In this document: positions 30,125 to 36,060 of the stretch, piece after piece
Position numbering within the stretch: position 1 is the stretch's first letter
Layout of the letters: each line of letters opens with the position of its first letter
Assembly (NCBI GenBank): GCA_017560125.1
Contig: JAFYOS010000021.1
Coordinates: forward strand, 1 to 42,427
Reading direction: 5' to 3'
Origin: Bacteroidaceae bacterium
GTDB taxonomy: Bacteria; Bacteroidota; Bacteroidia; Bacteroidales; Bacteroidaceae
Length of the DNA: 42,427 nucleotides
Notes under the pieces: generated by a model
Seen by the model: the letters and a program-made list of their open reading frames with translations, nothing else
What the model was told of the DNA's origin: nothing
The model's database searches: none
Made by a program: the position numbers and the translations under genes

Positions 30125-30204
30125 ACGGGGGTTTACCCCCGTAAGCATACAATCTGCGGGTTGTGTGCTTACGGTAGCAAACCACAAAATTTTAATCACG
30201 GAGG
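30125..30204 (+). promoter_or_regulatory. Structured RNA leader, copy 8
   Basis: Hairpin 1: ACGGGGG (30125-30131) with CCCCCGT (30136-30142). Hairpin 2: CCGTAAGCA (30139-30147) with TGCTTACGG (30166-30174), extended by TACAAT/GTTGTG. Linker TAGCAAACCACA. The Shine-Dalgarno segment is CACGGAGG (30197-30204), matching CCGT. Confidence 0.75.
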
Positions 30205-30213
30205 TATCTGAAA

Positions 30214-30810
30214 ATGGCAATTGTTAGACATGATGGGGAAATCAAATACGAGGGCGCGGTGTTGACAACATACGACCATATGTGGATGGACGGAATGTTA
30301 GAAACAACGGCAATCTGTTGGGACATCGAGAAGCACGAGGCGGTGCATATCATGGTTGGATACTATGGTAGCGATTGTTGCAATATGTGCGGCGGTAGTT
30401 ACGAGATTGACGCTACGGAAGAGGTCAAACGAGATATTCTGCGAACCTTGAAGCGGCGCGCCGCGGAAAGTTTTGCAAGGTCGGTAGTGGAGTACAAACA
30501 GGAAATCCGAGCAGGTCGCACAGCGGTCGTTGCGCGGGGTCGCAAAGTTCCGAAGGGAACTGAGGTTACCGTCTTTTGGGTGGGTGACCGCCCTACGTAC
30601 CGTAGCCGCGGATACGCATGGATGAACGAAACGGAGCGCATCGCGGGATGCAAGGACGCGGACGGAAACAAGATTTGGATTAAAGCCGAATATCTTGAAG
30701 CAACCGATATTTTGAAAAGCCCTTCTGCAAAAGAGCGGAAAAAGTTCATAAAGTCGTGGGTGCAGGAAAGCGCGAAAGCCTACAACATCCACTGCAAGTA
30801 TTGGAGGTGA
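30214..30810 (+). CDS. Unknown protein with KOW/SH3-like segment, 198 aa (last of the leader module)
   Basis: It starts MAIVRHDGEIKYEGAVLTTY after CACGGAGGTATCTGAAA. The N-terminal half contains CCNMCGG (about residue 55). The second half has VVARGRKVPKGTEVTVFWVG and the strand NKIWIKAEYLEA, a small beta-barrel pattern like KOW/SH3 domains that bind RNA or the transcription machinery. The hammerhead ribozyme begins 3 bases after its stop, so cleavage would define the 3' end of its mRNA. Confidence 0.7.
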   Translation: MAIVRHDGEIKYEGAVLTTYDHMWMDGMLETTAICWDIEKHEAVHIMVGYYGSDCCNMCGGSYEIDATEEVKRDILRTLKRRAAESFARSVVEYKQEIRAGRTAVVARGRKVPKGTEVTVFWVGDRPTYRSRGYAWMNETERIAGCKDADGNKIWIKAEYLEATDILKSPSAKERKKFIKSWVQESAKAYNIHCKYWR

Positions 30811-30812
30811 AA

Positions 30813-30869
30813 GCCGAAACGCCCGTAGGGGCGTATAGCGCGGGATGGCAACCCCGCTACTGATGAGGC
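30813..30869 (+). ncRNA. Type II hammerhead ribozyme
   Basis: All core elements are present in the permuted type II order: open stem II GCC (30813-30815), GAAA (30816-30819), stem III CGCCC/GGGCG with GTAG loop (30820-30833), U-A (30834-30835), stem I TAGCG (30836-30840) with CGCTA (30855-30859) and an inner GGG/CCC, the exact CTGATGA box (30860-30866), and GGC (30867-30869) closing stem II with the required G-C pair. Cleavage is predicted between 30835 and 30836. It would separate the leader module from the downstream genes. Confidence 0.88.
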
Positions 30870-30901
30870 AAGCCACAAACAAACAACGGGAGGTTTGAAA
30901 G

Positions 30902-31105
30902 ATGGAACAGTATTTTGCAACCAAGACAGATGCCAACGGCAACAGATTTGTGCTGTATATCAACCACGGAACGAAACGGTTCACGGTGAGTTGTTTTCTG
31001 ATGGTTCACAAGAGCGACATAACCGCAACGGTCACGCGGAAAAAGATGCGCGAAATCTGCTTTGAACTCAAGGAAAACGGGTACACCGAATACATCAAAC
31101 TGTAA
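30902..31105 (+). CDS. Unknown protein, 67 aa
   Basis: First gene after the ribozyme, starting MEQYFATKTDANGNRFVLYI after AACGGGAGGTTTGAAAG. A beta-hairpin-rich N-terminus is followed by a C-terminal helix (KKMREICFELKENGYTEY). No family is recognised. Its mRNA would start with a 5'-hydroxyl end 66 bases upstream if the ribozyme is active. Confidence 0.65.
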   Translation: MEQYFATKTDANGNRFVLYINHGTKRFTVSCFLMVHKSDITATVTRKKMREICFELKENGYTEYIKL

Positions 31106-31119
31106 AGGAGGATTACAAA

Positions 31120-31584
31120 ATGAAGTGGTACGGAAGTCTTAACAACAGGCTTGAAGAGAACAGAGAGTTCTGCGAGGTCATCGAGGTTGGTACAGGAATG
31201 ACCGAATATCTGTGGAGCGACAGACACGCATACGAAGTAATCGAGGTCAAGTCGCAAAAAAACGTGGTGGTTCGGGAACTCGGACACCGCGCAAAGAGCG
31301 AGGGATGGCACAACGATTGGGAACTGTACAGCGACCCGAATCTGCCGACCCTTGAAATGGTCAAGCGAGGCAAGTATTGGTACTCGGTGGTCGAGTGTAC
31401 ACCCGAGGACGCACAGAGAGCAAAGGACGCATACGCGAACGGCAAGTACGACCTGCTTCTGTGGATGGCACACAACGACTTCAACGCGGACGAGATACTC
31501 GCCACGGGCAAGGCGAAAAAGAAGTATCACCGAAAGAATGTAAGTTTCGGGATTGCTGATTACTACTACGACTTCGAGTTCTAA
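31120..31584 (+). CDS. Unknown protein, 154 aa
   Basis: It starts MKWYGSLNNRLEENREFCEV after AAAGGAGGATTACAAA. Strands (CEVIEVGTGMTEYLWSD, NVVVRELGHRA) alternate with an acidic helix (PEDAQRAKDAYANGKYDLL), and the C-terminus is Lys- and Tyr-rich. It has the size and composition of an early host-takeover protein, but there is no recognised domain. Confidence 0.7.
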   Translation: MKWYGSLNNRLEENREFCEVIEVGTGMTEYLWSDRHAYEVIEVKSQKNVVVRELGHRAKSEGWHNDWELYSDPNLPTLEMVKRGKYWYSVVECTPEDAQRAKDAYANGKYDLLLWMAHNDFNADEILATGKAKKKYHRKNVSFGIADYYYDFEF

Positions 31585-31616
31585 GCGATATCAATGAGAG
31601 ATTAGGAGGTAGCGAC

Positions 31617-31811
31617 ATGATGGGAAAAAGATATGCCGAGCCGTGCAAACGGTGGGGCGGTGTGTGGTGCGTAGCCGTACACGATGAATACGGATGGTGC
31701 TATATGTGCAAGTACGATGATACAAAAGAGGATTGGGTTACCTGCACGTTTGACACGCAGGAAGAAGCGGAGAAAGCCGCGCAGGAATACACGGATTTCT
31801 TTAAGGAATAA
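31617..31811 (+). CDS. Unknown protein, 64 aa
   Basis: Starts MMGKRYAEPCKRWGGVWCVA after TTAGGAGGTAGCGAC. Five Cys/Trp-rich turns (WCVAV, WCYMC, WVTC) and a C-terminal acidic helix (EEAEKAAQEYTDF). A compact strand domain with a cap helix is likely. The function is unknown. Confidence 0.65.
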   Translation: MMGKRYAEPCKRWGGVWCVAVHDEYGWCYMCKYDDTKEDWVTCTFDTQEEAEKAAQEYTDFFKE

Positions 31812-31817
31812 GCCACG

Positions 31818-31886
31818 GTGGGTAATCCCCCGCGCGCGGGAGCAACGCCCGCGGCGTGGCATACGGCGAAACGCCGAAATAAAATC
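31818..31886 (+). other. Highly structured GC-rich leader before the gene at 31902
   Basis: GCCACG (from 31812) can pair with CGTGGC (31855-31860). Inside lie a GC palindrome (CCCGCGCGCGGG) and CCGCGG, and downstream CGGCGAAACGCCG forms a 5-bp hairpin. The RNA must fold strongly, but I cannot assign a known ribozyme or riboswitch. Confidence 0.4.
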
Positions 31887-31901
31887 TTAGGAGGATTGAC
31901 T

Positions 31902-32231
31902 ATGGAAACAACAAAGTATGGGTTGAAGGTCATCATCTGCGACCCGAACACCAAAGAGGGAATGAACAGCGACCTGTTCTTCGACCTCGATGATTGCGCC
32001 ATCTGCTACGACCCCGCCGACTACGGCAACGGGTGCGTGGCGTATATCGGAAGCAGGGACGGGTTCTTCGACCTGCACAGAAACATCTGCATCGACCTGC
32101 GGTACGAAAAGGGCTTCCGCAAGGAAGATGCGGAAGCGTGGTTTGAAAAATGGGCGCGCGAGTATTGGAACGGCGAGGGCGGCAACTACACAGTAAAAAG
32201 AATCGTGATTACGAAGGAGGTAGTAAGATGA
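31902..32231 (+). CDS. Unknown acidic protein, 109 aa
   Basis: I start at 31902 (METTKYGLKVIICDPNTKEG), after TTAGGAGGATTGACT; the longer frame upstream reads the structured leader. Strands plus a helix with Trp (EDAEAWFEKWAREYWNG) are seen. Acidic, with several Cys and Asp (FFDLDDCAICYDPADYG). No family is recognised. Its end overlaps the next ATG by 4 bases. Confidence 0.65.
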   Translation: METTKYGLKVIICDPNTKEGMNSDLFFDLDDCAICYDPADYGNGCVAYIGSRDGFFDLHRNICIDLRYEKGFRKEDAEAWFEKWAREYWNGEGGNYTVKRIVITKEVVR

Positions 32232-32500
32232 CAAACGAGGCAAAGAAACTGTTGGAAGGATGGGGCGCGAGGATGCTCATTTCGGAGGTCGCTATGGCAT
32301 CGCAGTATGCCACCGAGTGCAAGCACGAGTTCGGAAGAAACGCGCAGGAAACGCAGGATGCAAGAGAGGAATTGCAGTTCACGGTGGAACTGCTCGACAA
32401 GAAAGTCAAGGAGTTGGAAGAGAAGGCAAAGGTTGCCGACAAGGTTGTATCGGCACTCGAACTTATCAACGAGATTATGGAGGTACAGAAAAATGGCTAA
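32228..32500 (+). CDS. Coiled-coil protein, 90 aa
   Basis: The product begins MTNEAKKLLEGWGARMLISE and from about residue 40 is a long Glu/Lys/Gln coiled coil (QETQDAREELQFTVELLDKK). AAGGAGGTAGTAAG precedes the ATG, and the end overlaps the next gene by 8 bases. A dimeric adaptor or regulator is possible. There is no specific family. Confidence 0.65.
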   Translation: MTNEAKKLLEGWGARMLISEVAMASQYATECKHEFGRNAQETQDAREELQFTVELLDKKVKELEEKAKVADKVVSALELINEIMEVQKNG

Positions 32501-32963
32501 AGGATTAAACGCACAGGAAGTATTGGAGAACATCGACAAGTGTATCGCAGAGATTGGGAACGGAATCGAGTGTTATTGGAGATACCCGCGCTACGCAAGA
32601 ACGAGAAGCGGCAAGGTCGGGTTCAAGATTCGAGAGGTTTGTGAGGAACTGTCCATCTTTGATTGGTGGAATGATGAACTGTCCGTGTCGCAGTTGAAGC
32701 AGATGCGGGCGTTCGTAAAGACCGCCATCAAGTTGGGGTTCACGGGCTATGTCTGCTTCAAGGTCGGCGCGACAGGTTGTAGCCACGGTATGTGGGCGGC
32801 AAAGGAAGAGAGCCTTGACGGGTACAGCCCAAATGGCGACACCCTGTTCCACAGTTTTCGGTGTGACGAGAACAATTGGAGCATCTGCCTTAACGACAAG
32901 TGGGGCGCATACAATATGACGCTTGCGGAAGTTAAGGACGCGATAGCGCGGAAGGAGGTATGA
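32493..32963 (+). CDS. Unknown protein, 156 aa
   Basis: It starts MAKGLNAQEVLENIDKCIAE after GGAGGTACAGAAAA. An N-terminal helix is followed by basic and aromatic strands and another helix (SVSQLKQMRAFVKTAIKLGF). The C-terminal half contains GCSHGMWAAKEES. I do not recognise the family. Confidence 0.65.
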   Translation: MAKGLNAQEVLENIDKCIAEIGNGIECYWRYPRYARTRSGKVGFKIREVCEELSIFDWWNDELSVSQLKQMRAFVKTAIKLGFTGYVCFKVGATGCSHGMWAAKEESLDGYSPNGDTLFHSFRCDENNWSICLNDKWGAYNMTLAEVKDAIARKEV

Positions 32964-32967
32964 CACA

Positions 32968-33423
32968 ATGTATTACGGACAGAGGCAGTTTCCGAAAGAA
33001 GATAGGTGGGAGTTCAAGTACGAGCGGGACGGGCACACACGGTACTGCTACCCGCGCTCGAAAGAGTCCATCGAGGACAACCGAAAGTTCTGTTTGGAAA
33101 AGGGGTGGAAGGTTCTGTCGGTCAAGAAGGTCTACCCCTTCTCCACCGAGAAGAATCAGCACAACTTTGAACTCATCCGCAACGTGTGTTCCAATCGGAT
33201 GCACGACATGGATATGGGTGACATCCCGTATGACGGGGAGGCATACGACAAGATGTACGACCTAAAGGAACGTGCGGAGCAGTACATGGGTCTGCCACTT
33301 CCTGTGGCATGGTTGCCCTATGAGCAACTGAAGGAGGCTAAAGAGATTGTGGCTATGGCGCACGAGCATCGGTATGCCGCAAACCTTGCGGCAGGTAATT
33401 ACAGATGGTTGCATTTGTGTTAA
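32968..33423 (+). CDS. Unknown protein, 151 aa
   Basis: Starts MYYGQRQFPKEDRWEFKYER after GGAAGGAGGTATGACACA. Rich in Tyr, Arg and Lys, with a helix (ESIEDNRKFCLEKGWK) and a C-terminal helical segment (EQLKEAKEIVAMAHEHRYAA). No family is recognised. Confidence 0.65.
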   Translation: MYYGQRQFPKEDRWEFKYERDGHTRYCYPRSKESIEDNRKFCLEKGWKVLSVKKVYPFSTEKNQHNFELIRNVCSNRMHDMDMGDIPYDGEAYDKMYDLKERAEQYMGLPLPVAWLPYEQLKEAKEIVAMAHEHRYAANLAAGNYRWLHLC

Positions 33424-33440
33424 AACGGAAGGAGGAACAG

Positions 33441-33632
33441 ATGACAATACAGGAAGCAAAGAACCACTTCGGGTTGCAAGACGGTGACCGCATAAGGCGC
33501 GAAGGTCTGTTGGCTATCAAAGCCGCAGACGAGAAATCACTTAGCGTATGGTCGCAAAGCACTTCAATAAAAGCCGAACTAAGATTAGAGATAGAAGCAA
33601 TCAATGTGTTGCTGATAATTGCAGAAGATTAA
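33441..33632 (+). CDS. Small unknown protein, 63 aa
   Basis: Starts MTIQEAKNHFGLQDGDRIRR after GGAAGGAGGAACAG. A short helix, a basic GDRIRREG turn and strands suggest a small barrel or HTH-like fold. The function is unknown. Confidence 0.6.
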   Translation: MTIQEAKNHFGLQDGDRIRREGLLAIKAADEKSLSVWSQSTSIKAELRLEIEAINVLLIIAED

Positions 33633-33644
33633 GGAGGTATGATT

Positions 33645-33893
33645 ATGGAAAGATTGATGTTTAACACATTCGCTTACAAGGTGAGCGAGTATTGGCGATG
33701 CGACATATCCGAGTCATCGTGCCGTGATATTGACACATATGACGCTTGGTTATACCACAAGGATTGTGGAATCAAAATGTTTATGTTCGGTGTCGATGTG
33801 AGGGATTGTGGCATCGAGCAGTTTAAGCAGATGGTGTCCAATTTGTGGGTTGACTATGTGAGCGAGTACACCGAGAGATTTATGGAGGAGTGA
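33645..33893 (+). CDS. Unknown protein, 82 aa
   Basis: I choose the ATG at 33645 because AAGGAGGT is only 1 base from the in-frame ATG at 33639 but 7 bases from this one. The product is acidic, aromatic and Cys-containing (WRCDISESSCRDIDTYDAWL), ending in an acidic helix. No family is recognised. Confidence 0.6.
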   Translation: MERLMFNTFAYKVSEYWRCDISESSCRDIDTYDAWLYHKDCGIKMFMFGVDVRDCGIEQFKQMVSNLWVDYVSEYTERFMEE

Positions 33894-33895
33894 TT

Positions 33896-34165
33896 ATGGA
33901 AAAACTCGGAATAGTTACCGCAAACGATACGTTTCTTGTTTGCGGAGGGGAATATATCCCGTACAAGTGCAAGGTGTTCCGAGGCGGCAAGGTGGTAACG
34001 CAATATAGGGCTAAGGTTTTCTCGGTGACCGACCATTGGTTTGATAGCGACTACCACGACATCTACAACGTCCACAAGGACGCATATGTAAAGAACAACC
34101 GCGGAAGAAAATATTACCTAAAGAACGCGCAGATTAGTATCGACAGAAAGACGATATATGTGTAG
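33896..34165 (+). CDS. Unknown basic protein, 89 aa
   Basis: It starts MEKLGIVTANDTFLVCGGEY after GGAGTGATT, 2 bases after the previous stop. Beta-rich and basic (CKVFRGGKVVTQYRAKVF; C-terminal NNRGRKYYLKNAQISIDRK), consistent with a small nucleic-acid-binding barrel, but not proven. Confidence 0.6.
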   Translation: MEKLGIVTANDTFLVCGGEYIPYKCKVFRGGKVVTQYRAKVFSVTDHWFDSDYHDIYNVHKDAYVKNNRGRKYYLKNAQISIDRKTIYV

Positions 34166-34179
34166 AACAGGAGGGCATT

Positions 34180-34986
34180 ATGGAGGTAACATTCACGACA
34201 CCGACAGGCACGACCTACAGCCTGTTCAATGATATGCTCAAGCAATCCCACCTGTTGATTGCGGGGGCTTCGGGTAGTGGTAAGTCCGTTCTTGTGAACG
34301 GGCTTATCTGCACCGCCCTGTACAGCCACCCGTTCGACAAGGCAGGTGGGAAGCAGTTGATTCTGATTGACCCCAAGCGGACGGAGTTAAGCCCGTACAA
34401 GCGAGTTCCGCACTGCCTGCGGTATGCAAGCGAACCGAACACAATGGTTGACGCACTGCACTACGCACTCGGCATTGTGGAGCAGAGATACCGAGTGATG
34501 GAAGCACAGGGGTTACGCAAGTACAACGGCAGTGATGTGTACGTCATCATCGAGGAGTTGGCAGATTTGATGACCACACAGAAGCGGACGGTACAACCAC
34601 TGATTCAGCGGTTGTGTCAGATAGCACGGGCGGCACGAGTTCACCTGTGGGCAATCACACAGTGTCCTCTCGCTACCATAATAACCACCCCCATTAAGGT
34701 CAATTTCGATGGCATCGTAGCACTCCGCACACGATGTGCACAGGACAGCCGAAACATCATCGGGGTGAAGGGAGCAGAGGTTCTGCCGAGGTACGGCGAT
34801 TGCCTGTATCTGACACCCGACAAGACCGAGGTTGAGCGGTGGAAAGTTCCGTACATCACGGAAGCAGAGCAGAGCGAAATGATTCGGTGGTGGGTAGCGC
34901 AGTTGCCGACAAGACAGCCACTGCCGACACCGCCGTTTCCGACACCGCCGAGGCGCGGATTCTTCAAGAGATTATTTGGGAGGTAA
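34180..34986 (+). CDS. FtsK/SpoIIIE-like ATPase, 268 aa
   Basis: Walker A GASGSGKS (residues 29-36), an FtsK-type IDPKRTEL segment (63-70), Walker B VIIEELADL (122-130) and the LIQRLCQIARAARVHLWAIT block (141-160) define the FtsK motor domain. It lacks the membrane and gamma DNA-binding domains of cellular FtsK; a Pro-rich tail ends RGFFKRLFGR. It could move or resolve phage DNA. Such minimal motors also occur in plasmids and conjugative elements. RBS AGGAGGGCATT. Confidence 0.85.
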   Translation: MEVTFTTPTGTTYSLFNDMLKQSHLLIAGASGSGKSVLVNGLICTALYSHPFDKAGGKQLILIDPKRTELSPYKRVPHCLRYASEPNTMVDALHYALGIVEQRYRVMEAQGLRKYNGSDVYVIIEELADLMTTQKRTVQPLIQRLCQIARAARVHLWAITQCPLATIITTPIKVNFDGIVALRTRCAQDSRNIIGVKGAEVLPRYGDCLYLTPDKTEVERWKVPYITEAEQSEMIRWWVAQLPTRQPLPTPPFPTPPRRGFFKRLFGR

Positions 34987-34990
34987 AACA

Positions 34991-35200
34991 ATGGAAACCA
35001 AGTTAGCATGGATTCGGAGAATGAACGGGTTGAGTCAGACCCAACTCGCAAAGAAGTCGGGGGTATGTGCAAATGCCATCCGCAATTATGAGCAGAGAAG
35101 GCGAAGGATAGATGCCGCATCTGCCGAGGTCGTGTGGAGGCTTGCCACGGTACTCGAAGTGCCGATGGAATCCCTCCTCGAACACGACAAAGAGTTCTGA
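34991..35200 (+). CDS. XRE-family helix-turn-helix regulator, 69 aa
   Basis: Residues 6-62 form a Cro/C1-type HTH (LAWIRRMNGLSQTQLAKKSG, then CANAIRNYEQRRRRIDAA). It is single-domain, so more like Cro than a CI repressor. It lies directly upstream of a strong promoter with an inverted repeat over its -35, a likely target. RBS TTGGGAGGTAAAACA. Confidence 0.85.
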   Translation: METKLAWIRRMNGLSQTQLAKKSGVCANAIRNYEQRRRRIDAASAEVVWRLATVLEVPMESLLEHDKEF

Positions 35201-35203
35201 AAA

Positions 35204-35232
35204 TGAAACATTGTTGTTGACATTTTGTTTCA
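35204..35232. promoter_or_regulatory. Inverted repeat (operator candidate) over the second early promoter
   Basis: TGAAACA (35204-35210) and TGTTTCA (35226-35232) are perfect inverted arms spaced by 15 bases. They flank and enter the -35 region of the promoter at 35217. The XRE gene ends 4 bases upstream, so autoregulation or repression of the downstream genes is plausible. Confidence 0.55.
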
Positions 35233-35245
35233 CATTTGGTACAAT
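35217..35245 (+). promoter_or_regulatory. Strong second early promoter
   Basis: TTGACA (35217-35222), a 17-base spacer and TACAAT (35240-35245) make the best sigma70/sigmaA match in the window. It drives the operon from 35281, including recombination and replication genes. Confidence 0.8.
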
Positions 35246-35280
35246 TAGATAGTAGCAAGGCTACAAGGAAGGAGATAACT

Positions 35281-35517
35281 ATGACCGATACGCAGTATGA
35301 TTACATCAAGGAAAATCTGCCGAAGTGGGCAGAGAAAATCGAGGAAGTCGCCCGACTTATGGAAGGGCAAAGAGCCAATGAATATGAATCCGCTCTTTAC
35401 CTCAACGGTTATCTTTGGGGACTTTCCGCAGGGGCATCCCTTCTCGGGATGCTGTCTGAGGCTGACGAGTTCACGCTCGAAACTATCAAGAGAATTAAGG
35501 AGGAACAGGAAAGATGA
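35281..35517 (+). CDS. Unknown helical protein, 78 aa
   Basis: Starts MTDTQYDYIKENLPKWAEKI after GGAAGGAGATAACT, 36 bases after the promoter -10. Mostly helical and acidic, with a small Gly/Leu-rich segment (GYLWGLSAGASLLGML). The function is unknown. The stop overlaps the next start. Confidence 0.65.
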   Translation: MTDTQYDYIKENLPKWAEKIEEVARLMEGQRANEYESALYLNGYLWGLSAGASLLGMLSEADEFTLETIKRIKEEQER

Positions 35518-35792
35518 AGCGTTGCGACAAATGTGGGAACTTAGCGCGGGAGTTGTTCGCGTGGGACGGTGAGGAGATTTGTATAGGATGTCTTGACAGG
35601 GAAACCGAAAGCATATGTTTCCGTTGTGACGAGTGCGGTGACGCGGATAACCCACTGCACGAATACAACGGGCAGAAACTTTGCTTTTGCTGTCTGTGTA
35701 ACAAACTCAAGGTTCACGATTATGCGTGGGAAACTGACGACAGCCCCGACCCGATGGATATTGCAAGGGCTTGGGCTGTAGACCATATGTGA
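35514..35792 (+). CDS. Cysteine-rich zinc-finger protein, 92 aa
   Basis: Three zinc knuckles: CDKCG (residues 4-8), CIGC (about 23-26), CDEC (about 38-41) and CFCCLC (about 57-62). This tandem pattern suits a double zinc ribbon or treble-clef protein. RBS AAGGAGGAACAGGAAAG. Likely nucleic-acid or protein binding in early infection. The function is otherwise unknown. Confidence 0.7.
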   Translation: MKRCDKCGNLARELFAWDGEEICIGCLDRETESICFRCDECGDADNPLHEYNGQKLCFCCLCNKLKVHDYAWETDDSPDPMDIARAWAVDHM

Positions 35793-35805
35793 AAGGAGAA
35801 ACGAT

Positions 35806-36060
35806 ATGACAGAAACCGAGTTCTATCTGAAAGCAAAGCCGTGTCCGTTCTGTGGAGAAACGGACGAGTTGGAAGTAACCCCGAGAAAGAGATTCATTGA
35901 TTGCGGTGGCGATGATGAATCCATCGGTGGGTGCGTATCCGTCACCTGCAACCGTTGCAACGTGGATTTGTATGACTTCACCCGCAAGGAAACAGACTAC
36001 GGCAAACGGCTGTATCTGTTGCTGAACAAGTGGAACACAAGGGAGGGAGCAAATGAATAA
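35806..36060 (+). CDS. Lar-like restriction alleviation protein, 84 aa
   Basis: The N-terminal KPCPFCGETDELEV is the signature of the phage Lar family, followed by a second Cys pair (CNRC, about residue 52) and a C-terminal strand ending KWNTR. Known Lar proteins relieve type I restriction, but many homologues are only called Lar-like on this motif. RBS AAAGGAGAAACGAT. Confidence 0.7.
   Translation: MTETEFYLKAKPCPFCGETDELEVTPRKRFIDCGGDDESIGGCVSVTCNRCNVDLYDFTRKETDYGKRLYLLLNKWNTREGANE

Noticed and set aside
27393-30204. CRISPR array
   Set aside because: The repeats are structured leaders between genes with variable arms, not identical direct repeats with uniform spacers. No cas genes are present.
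35462-35482. CTGACGA ... GAAAC, a possible second hammerhead core
   Set aside because: No stem II pairing between the boxes and no stem I or III; it lies within a coding sequence.
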